Of a stretch of 11,589 nt of DNA, positions 7,147 through 11,589 are shown piece after piece. The notes below the pieces were generated by a model that was not told the DNA's origin, did not search any database, and saw only the letters and a program-made list of their open reading frames with translations. Position 1 is the first letter of the stretch. Each line of letters opens with the position of its first letter. The position numbers and the translations under genes are program-made. Source of the DNA: Verrucomicrobiota bacterium (GTDB lineage: Bacteria > Chlamydiota > Chlamydiia > Chlamydiales > FEN-1388); the NCBI GenBank assembly GCA_018239705.1, contig JAFEGS010000009.1, forward strand, positions 1 to 11,589, given 5' to 3'.

Positions 7147-8262
7147 ATGAAAATCGTAGTTGGTGTGCCTAAAGAGGTCAAAGATTCAGAATATCGCGTA
7201 GGGGCAACTCCTGCCGTAGTCAAGATGCTTGTGGATGCAGGGCATAAGGTGCTCGTAGAGTCGAAGGCGGGAAGCCAGATTGGCTATTCAGATGCCATGT
7301 ATGCTGCAGCCGGAGCGCACATTGCCACACATGCTGCGGATGTCTATCAGGCCGATATGGTTGTGAAGGTAAAAGAGCCGCAGCCGAGTGAATATGGCCT
7401 GCTTCGTAAGGGGCAGCTGCTTTTTGCTTATCTGCACTTGGCTCCCGATCCTCAGCTGACACAGGCGTTGATTGATGCAGGCGTAGTCGCTATCGCCTAT
7501 GAGACGGTGACAGATGCTGAGGGTAGACTCCCTCTTCTTACCCCTATGAGTGAGATTGCAGGAAAAATCTCTATTCAGGCAGGTGCCACTGCGCTACAGA
7601 TTGCAAATGGCGGTAAGGGAGTGCTCCTTGGCGGCGTACCGGGAGTAACTCCAGGCAAGGTGATCGTTATTGGTGCAGGAGCTGCAGGAACTGAAGCTGC
7701 CCGAGTAGCAGTTGGCTTTGGGGCCGATGTCACAGTACTTGACACCAATCTCAGCAGAATCAGAGCACTCGATGCGCTCTATGGGCCAAGGCTCAAAACG
7801 CTTGTCTCTCACAGCGCAGCTTTAGATGAGCTCTTACCAACTGCCGATCTCGTTATAGGAGCTGTTCTTATTCCTGGCAAACTGGCTCCTAGACTTATTA
7901 CAAGAGAGCATCTGAAGATGATGACTCCCGGGACAGTGATTGTCGATATTTCTATCGATCAGGGAGGCTGCTGTGAGACGTCGCGTCCGACATCGCATTC
8001 TGAGCCAACCTATTTGGTAGATGGTATTTGTCACTATTGCGTCACAAATATGCCAGGTGCATGCGCACGGACTGCTACAGAGGCGCTTAACAATGCGACC
8101 ATGCGCTATACGCTTCTATTGGCCAATAGGGGCTACAAAGATGCTCTTAGAGAAGATAAGGGCTTAAGAACCGGCCTTAACGTGTGTAACGGTCAGGTCA
8201 CTCACGAGTCAGTAGCTCATGATTTATCATACGATTATCACCCCCCTGAGGAAATGATTTAA
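7147..8262 (+). CDS. ald: Alanine dehydrogenase (NAD-dependent)
   Basis: This 371-residue protein has the full length of the family. It interconverts L-alanine with pyruvate and ammonia using NAD (EC 1.4.1.1), in the cytoplasm, usually to use alanine as a carbon and nitrogen source. The start MKIVVGVPKEVKDSEYRVGATP contains the substrate-binding Arg (R17). K76 in VVKVKEP and H97 in FAYLHLAP fit the catalytic Lys/His pair of characterised enzymes, and D271 in VDISIDQGG fits the active-site Asp. The Rossmann nucleotide site is VIVIGAGAAGTEAARVA (about G176-G181), ending in the ribose-binding D199 of VTVLD. The late block YCVTNMPGACARTATEALNNAT is typical of the family. All key residues are present, so it should be active. 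It follows smc by 11 bp, with a modest AGG 6 nt before the ATG. Its stop TAA overlaps the ATG of the helicase. The related transhydrogenase alpha subunit is excluded by the length and the alanine dehydrogenase residues. Confidence 0.97.
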   Translation: MKIVVGVPKEVKDSEYRVGATPAVVKMLVDAGHKVLVESKAGSQIGYSDAMYAAAGAHIATHAADVYQADMVVKVKEPQPSEYGLLRKGQLLFAYLHLAPDPQLTQALIDAGVVAIAYETVTDAEGRLPLLTPMSEIAGKISIQAGATALQIANGGKGVLLGGVPGVTPGKVIVIGAGAAGTEAARVAVGFGADVTVLDTNLSRIRALDALYGPRLKTLVSHSAALDELLPTADLVIGAVLIPGKLAPRLITREHLKMMTPGTVIVDISIDQGGCCETSRPTSHSEPTYLVDGICHYCVTNMPGACARTATEALNNATMRYTLLLANRGYKDALREDKGLRTGLNVCNGQVTHESVAHDLSYDYHPPEEMI

Positions 8263-8264
8263 TG
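8248..8264 (+). promoter_or_regulatory. Translational coupling site: GAGGA and overlapping TAATG
   Basis: The ald stop (8260-8262) and the helicase start (8262-8264) share one base in TAATG. GAGGA at 8248-8252 lies inside the ald coding end, 9 nt before the ATG. The arrangement is typical of coupled translation by terminating and reinitiating ribosomes, and it fixes the helicase start. Confidence 0.75.
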
Positions 8265-11200
8265 CAATATCCCGATTTTTTAGAACCTTGGAGATCAGCT
8301 GGTAGACCCCTTTCCAAAAGAATTGGTGATGTGCTTTTTTCTGGACCCACCTATCAGATTGAAATTAAAGATACTCTGCAGTCGTTCTGGGTATTCTTAC
8401 AGCTTAGCGACGACTATTCTGTAAAAGATATTTTTTGTAGCTGCGATGAGTCCACTGAGAGAGGATCATGTGCCCATATGGCAGCTGCCTACCTCTTTGT
8501 AGCTGAGGGCGATATTCCCTTGCATGTGCGCTTTGAATCGAGCTATTGGAATCGATTATTTCTCGCAGTTCATGAAAAATGTGGGGCGAGAAAGCCCGCA
8601 TTCAAGGAGGTGGGAGATGGGTTTGAGTGCCTTTGTGAGGGAGCGTCTCTCTTTAAGGCAGTAGCTACAAAGAAAGGGATGGGAAGGCTCTCTCTACTTC
8701 TAGCGCCAAAAGCAGAAGAGACAGAAGAGACCTCTATAAAATTTTCCAATCTGACAGATGAGGAGCTCGAACGCTGGCGGCAAGGAAGACCCTCGCAGCA
8801 GCTTCGCTATGAGCTTTCCCCTCTTTCAGATCTTGCAAAGTGGCTCTTTCTCGAAGTGACAAAAGGTCAATTTTATCAGCTCTCCCTTGTAGAGGAAAAT
8901 GCGGTCATCGATGTGACTGAATTTTCTTTAACTATTCCAGATGCCCCATCTCTAAAGCCTGTAGGTGCAGCAAGCCCACCTACAGCCATTCAATTTGATC
9001 CTAAAGCGGGAAAGTTCCAGTTCACAGCTGATGAGAAGCTGCAAAACGTCGCAGACGTTTCGCAATTTCTCGATAGCTTTTCATCTTTTCTTGAGATACC
9101 CATACATACTGATCCGGTCGTCCCGACCTATCACCTCTATGTTGACCCGGAGAAAAGGCTTCACATTGATGCCTGCCTGTTTGAAAAGGGCGATTTGTCG
9201 TCCAAAAATGCCCATGTGTGGGGCAGATGGGCCTATCTTCCTGCACGAGGGCTGGAGCGTATAGAAGAGCTTAAGTTTCCCTCAGTAAACCATATCGTCA
9301 CTCCGGAAGAGCTATCTGAGTTTCTCACCTCTCATCGCTACTGGCTAAGCCTTTTCCCGGGCTTTTCTGTCCATACCACCAAGATGCAAGAGGAGATCGT
9401 CTATGAGGTCGAATCGGGCGCTCTTGTCTTTCGCTCGGTGCGTCAGAAATCGCACGAGACCAAAGAGCAGATCGACTTCGATGAATGGACCTATGTTGTG
9501 GGCGATGGCTTTTATGTGAAGCTTACGCGAGCAGATGTGCATGCCCTTCCTCTTGATAAGCCAATTGCGCGCCATATGGTGGCGGATTTCATCCGTCGCC
9601 ACCTCGAAACACTCAAGAGCACACCGCGATTTTTTACGAGTGAGTGTCCAATCAAGGAGATTGGGCTCTCTATCCAGCTTCGGCGAAAAGGGGAGATTGA
9701 AATCTTACCGGAGTATGAGTGGTTTTCAGAAGAGGACAAAAAAGGGGCCATTTTTTACGACGAATTCATTTTTGTTCGACATAAGGGCTTTTACCGCCTC
9801 CCTCCGACGCTTCGCCCTCTTCACTTTACACGTACGATCACAGCTGATGATCCACAGGTGTGGAGCGCCTTTTTTCTTGAGCAGCTGCCACGCCTCAAAG
9901 AAGAGTATTCCTGTACAGTCGATAAGAGGCTAGAGAAGGCAGATGCGCTCGCTTTGCACGTGGCTCCAATCGAACAAGCGCAAGAACAAAAGCAGGGAAA
10001 AGAAGCGCTTTCAGACTATCTTTTGGACATCTTTTGGCGTACAGACAAGGGCAAAATACAGGCGCACGATCTTCTCACCGCTAAAAAAAACCAAGAGCGC
10101 TTTCTTCCTACCGATGCAGGGCTTATTGACCTTACAGATGAGCGTTTTCACTGGCTCGAGACCTTAAAGGAACGAAGAGAAAAGCGAAAAAGTAAAACCT
10201 CCAAACAGCCCTCGTGGCGCCTTTTTCCTGCCGATTTTCTTCGCGTACAGGCCTATGATACCATTCACGTTGAGACCTCTGCAGTCATAAAAGAGACCTT
10301 TACACAGATGCTTGAGAAGCTTCTTGTACAGGTGCCTTTTGACCCTCCTAATCTTGAGACCTTTAACTGCACACTTCGCCCCTATCAGCGCCACGGTGTC
10401 GACTGGCTCTGGTTTCTCTATCAAAATAGTCTCTCAGGGCTTCTATGCGATGACATGGGCGTGGGGAAGACCCACCAGGCCATGGGTCTTATGGATGCGA
10501 TTTATAATCATCGCAAAAATGAGGGTAAAAGAAGCCTTTTTATCATCGTCTGTCCAACCAGCTTGGTCTATCACTGGGAAGACAAGGTGAGTCACTTTTT
10601 GCCAAAGCTTCGCGTCAATGCCTATGTGGGCACCGATCGCTGCCTGGAGGGCGATGATTTTGATGTGGTACTGACAACCTATGGCATCTTGAGAAATGAG
10701 AGCGCGCAGATTCGACGCTTATGCTTTGACGCCGCCTTTTTCGATGAGCTCCAGATTGCAAAAAACCATGTCAGTCAGGTGCATGGAGCCCTTTTACAGG
10801 TACAGGCGCACATGAAAGTGGGCCTTACCGGTACGCCTATTGAAAACCAGTTGCGAGAGCTGAAAGCACTTTTCGATATTGTCCTGCCAGGTTATATGCC
10901 GCAAGACTCCGACTTTCGAGAGTTCTTTGTGAGGCCAATAGAGAAGATGGAAAATCCGGGTAGAAGGGTACTTCTTTCTCGTTTTGTACGGCCCTTTATC
11001 CTAAGACGGCGGAAGGCGGACGTCTTGCCCGATCTTCCGGAGAAGATAGAGGAGATCTACTTTACAGAGCTGGTAGGTGAGCAAAAACATCTCTATAGAA
11101 ACGTGGCCGGGTCTCAAGCAACACCGCTCATCCAGCAGCTGCGAGATGAATCGCTTCCCATCCCCTACATGCATATTTTTGCGCTTCTTTCATCGCTCAA

Positions 11201-11589
11201 ACAGATCTGTAATCACCCTGCTGCCTACCTCAAGGATGCGGAAAATTATGAGTGCTATGAGTCGGGCAAGTGGGAAAGCTTTGTGGAGCTTTTAGAGGAG
11301 GCGCAAGAGAGCGAACAGAAGGTTGTTGTCTTCTCCCAATACCTGACTATGCTCGACATTATGGAGCTGCACCTGAAAAAGAAGAAAATTGGCTACGCAC
11401 AGATTCGAGGTCAGACAAAAAATCGTGCAGATGAGGTGGGCCGTTTTCAGAAAGACCCTGCCTGCATGGTCTTTCTCGGCTCCCTGCAGGCCGCAGGTCT
11501 CGGTATTGACCTTACGGCCGCCTCTATTGTTATTCACTACGATCGCTGGTGGAACCCGGCTAGGGAAAATCAGGCAACAGATCGGGTCC
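8262..11589 (+). CDS. SNF2-family helicase with N-terminal SWIM zinc finger (partial, C-terminus beyond right edge)
   Basis: The frame is open from ATG 8262 to the right edge (1109 full codons). It encodes a Swi2/Snf2-type DNA-dependent ATPase that would translocate on duplex DNA and remodel or displace bound proteins. An N-terminal SWIM zinc finger has the CxC...CxH form: C59, C61, C70 and H72. A long poorly conserved middle follows; about 530-670 resembles the bacterial SNF2-associated region (FLPTDAGLIDLTDERFHWL). The helicase core has motif I DDMGVGKT (K736), Ia ICPTSLVYHW-like, II DELQ (828-831) in place of the common DEAQ, and III GLTGTPIENQ. The second lobe has motif IV KVVVFSQY (about 1020-1027), V GSLQAAGLGIDLTAAS (about 1073-1088) and the start of VI, WWNPARENQATDRV. 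The window ends inside motif VI, where HRIGQ normally follows, so probably only some tens of residues are missing. Two such helicases are known in Chlamydia genomes; I cannot say which this one corresponds to. Confidence 0.96.
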   Translation, partial: MQYPDFLEPWRSAGRPLSKRIGDVLFSGPTYQIEIKDTLQSFWVFLQLSDDYSVKDIFCSCDESTERGSCAHMAAAYLFVAEGDIPLHVRFESSYWNRLFLAVHEKCGARKPAFKEVGDGFECLCEGASLFKAVATKKGMGRLSLLLAPKAEETEETSIKFSNLTDEELERWRQGRPSQQLRYELSPLSDLAKWLFLEVTKGQFYQLSLVEENAVIDVTEFSLTIPDAPSLKPVGAASPPTAIQFDPKAGKFQFTADEKLQNVADVSQFLDSFSSFLEIPIHTDPVVPTYHLYVDPEKRLHIDACLFEKGDLSSKNAHVWGRWAYLPARGLERIEELKFPSVNHIVTPEELSEFLTSHRYWLSLFPGFSVHTTKMQEEIVYEVESGALVFRSVRQKSHETKEQIDFDEWTYVVGDGFYVKLTRADVHALPLDKPIARHMVADFIRRHLETLKSTPRFFTSECPIKEIGLSIQLRRKGEIEILPEYEWFSEEDKKGAIFYDEFIFVRHKGFYRLPPTLRPLHFTRTITADDPQVWSAFFLEQLPRLKEEYSCTVDKRLEKADALALHVAPIEQAQEQKQGKEALSDYLLDIFWRTDKGKIQAHDLLTAKKNQERFLPTDAGLIDLTDERFHWLETLKERREKRKSKTSKQPSWRLFPADFLRVQAYDTIHVETSAVIKETFTQMLEKLLVQVPFDPPNLETFNCTLRPYQRHGVDWLWFLYQNSLSGLLCDDMGVGKTHQAMGLMDAIYNHRKNEGKRSLFIIVCPTSLVYHWEDKVSHFLPKLRVNAYVGTDRCLEGDDFDVVLTTYGILRNESAQIRRLCFDAAFFDELQIAKNHVSQVHGALLQVQAHMKVGLTGTPIENQLRELKALFDIVLPGYMPQDSDFREFFVRPIEKMENPGRRVLLSRFVRPFILRRRKADVLPDLPEKIEEIYFTELVGEQKHLYRNVAGSQATPLIQQLRDESLPIPYMHIFALLSSLKQICNHPAAYLKDAENYECYESGKWESFVELLEEAQESEQKVVVFSQYLTMLDIMELHLKKKKIGYAQIRGQTKNRADEVGRFQKDPACMVFLGSLQAAGLGIDLTAASIVIHYDRWWNPARENQATDRV

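Noticed and set aside
8262..11589. Several short frames on both strands within the helicase region (for example 9535-9933 plus, 9345-9602 minus)
   Set aside because: All sit inside the uninterrupted 1109-codon SWIM/SNF2 frame and show no domain of their own.
1..11589. CRISPR array, tRNA or rRNA genes, insertion sequence
   Set aside because: No regularly spaced short repeats, cloverleaf-like segments, rRNA signatures, transposase frames or inverted terminal repeats were seen. The only repeats are the paralogous coding regions.

Overview
The window is protein-coding almost end to end and holds five genes in two divergent blocks that meet near 3530-3660. Moderate G+C, tight packing, an SNF2-type helicase with an N-terminal SWIM zinc finger, alanine dehydrogenase and secreted beta-helix proteins together suggest a member of the Chlamydiota, probably an environmental (non-Chlamydiaceae) lineage. 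That placement is inferred from gene content alone; there is no rRNA or other phylogenetic marker here.

Left block, minus strand (1-3526): two tandem paralogous genes read leftward, about 25 bp apart and apparently one operon. Both encode exported right-handed parallel beta-helix proteins with a signal peptide followed by a long ladder of short 'xxCxF/I' and 'NNTI' turns. The promoter-proximal copy (1757-3526) is complete at 589 residues. The distal copy runs off the left edge after 577 residues and carries about 103 extra N-terminal residues, mostly predicted helix plus a His/Ser/Asp linker. The two align almost without net gaps over the whole visible beta-helix.

Right block, plus strand (3653-11589): three closely spaced genes read rightward, smc (chromosome condensation ATPase), ald (alanine dehydrogenase) and a SWIM/SNF2 helicase. 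There are 11 bp between smc and ald, and ald overlaps the helicase by one base (TAATG). The helicase is open to the right edge and is cut inside its last helicase motif. The set joins two DNA-associated ATPases with one amino-acid catabolic enzyme, so co-transcription is better supported than a shared function.

The divergent intergenic region (about 126 bp) carries a good sigma70-like promoter for the beta-helix operon; on the other strand a perfect TATAAT overlaps its -10. I saw no tRNA, rRNA, CRISPR array, insertion sequence or convincing terminator. No entirely new system was evident. The points most worth a second look are the duplicated secreted beta-helix pair with its lineage-specific helical insert, and an SMC hinge that lacks much of the usual glycine signature.
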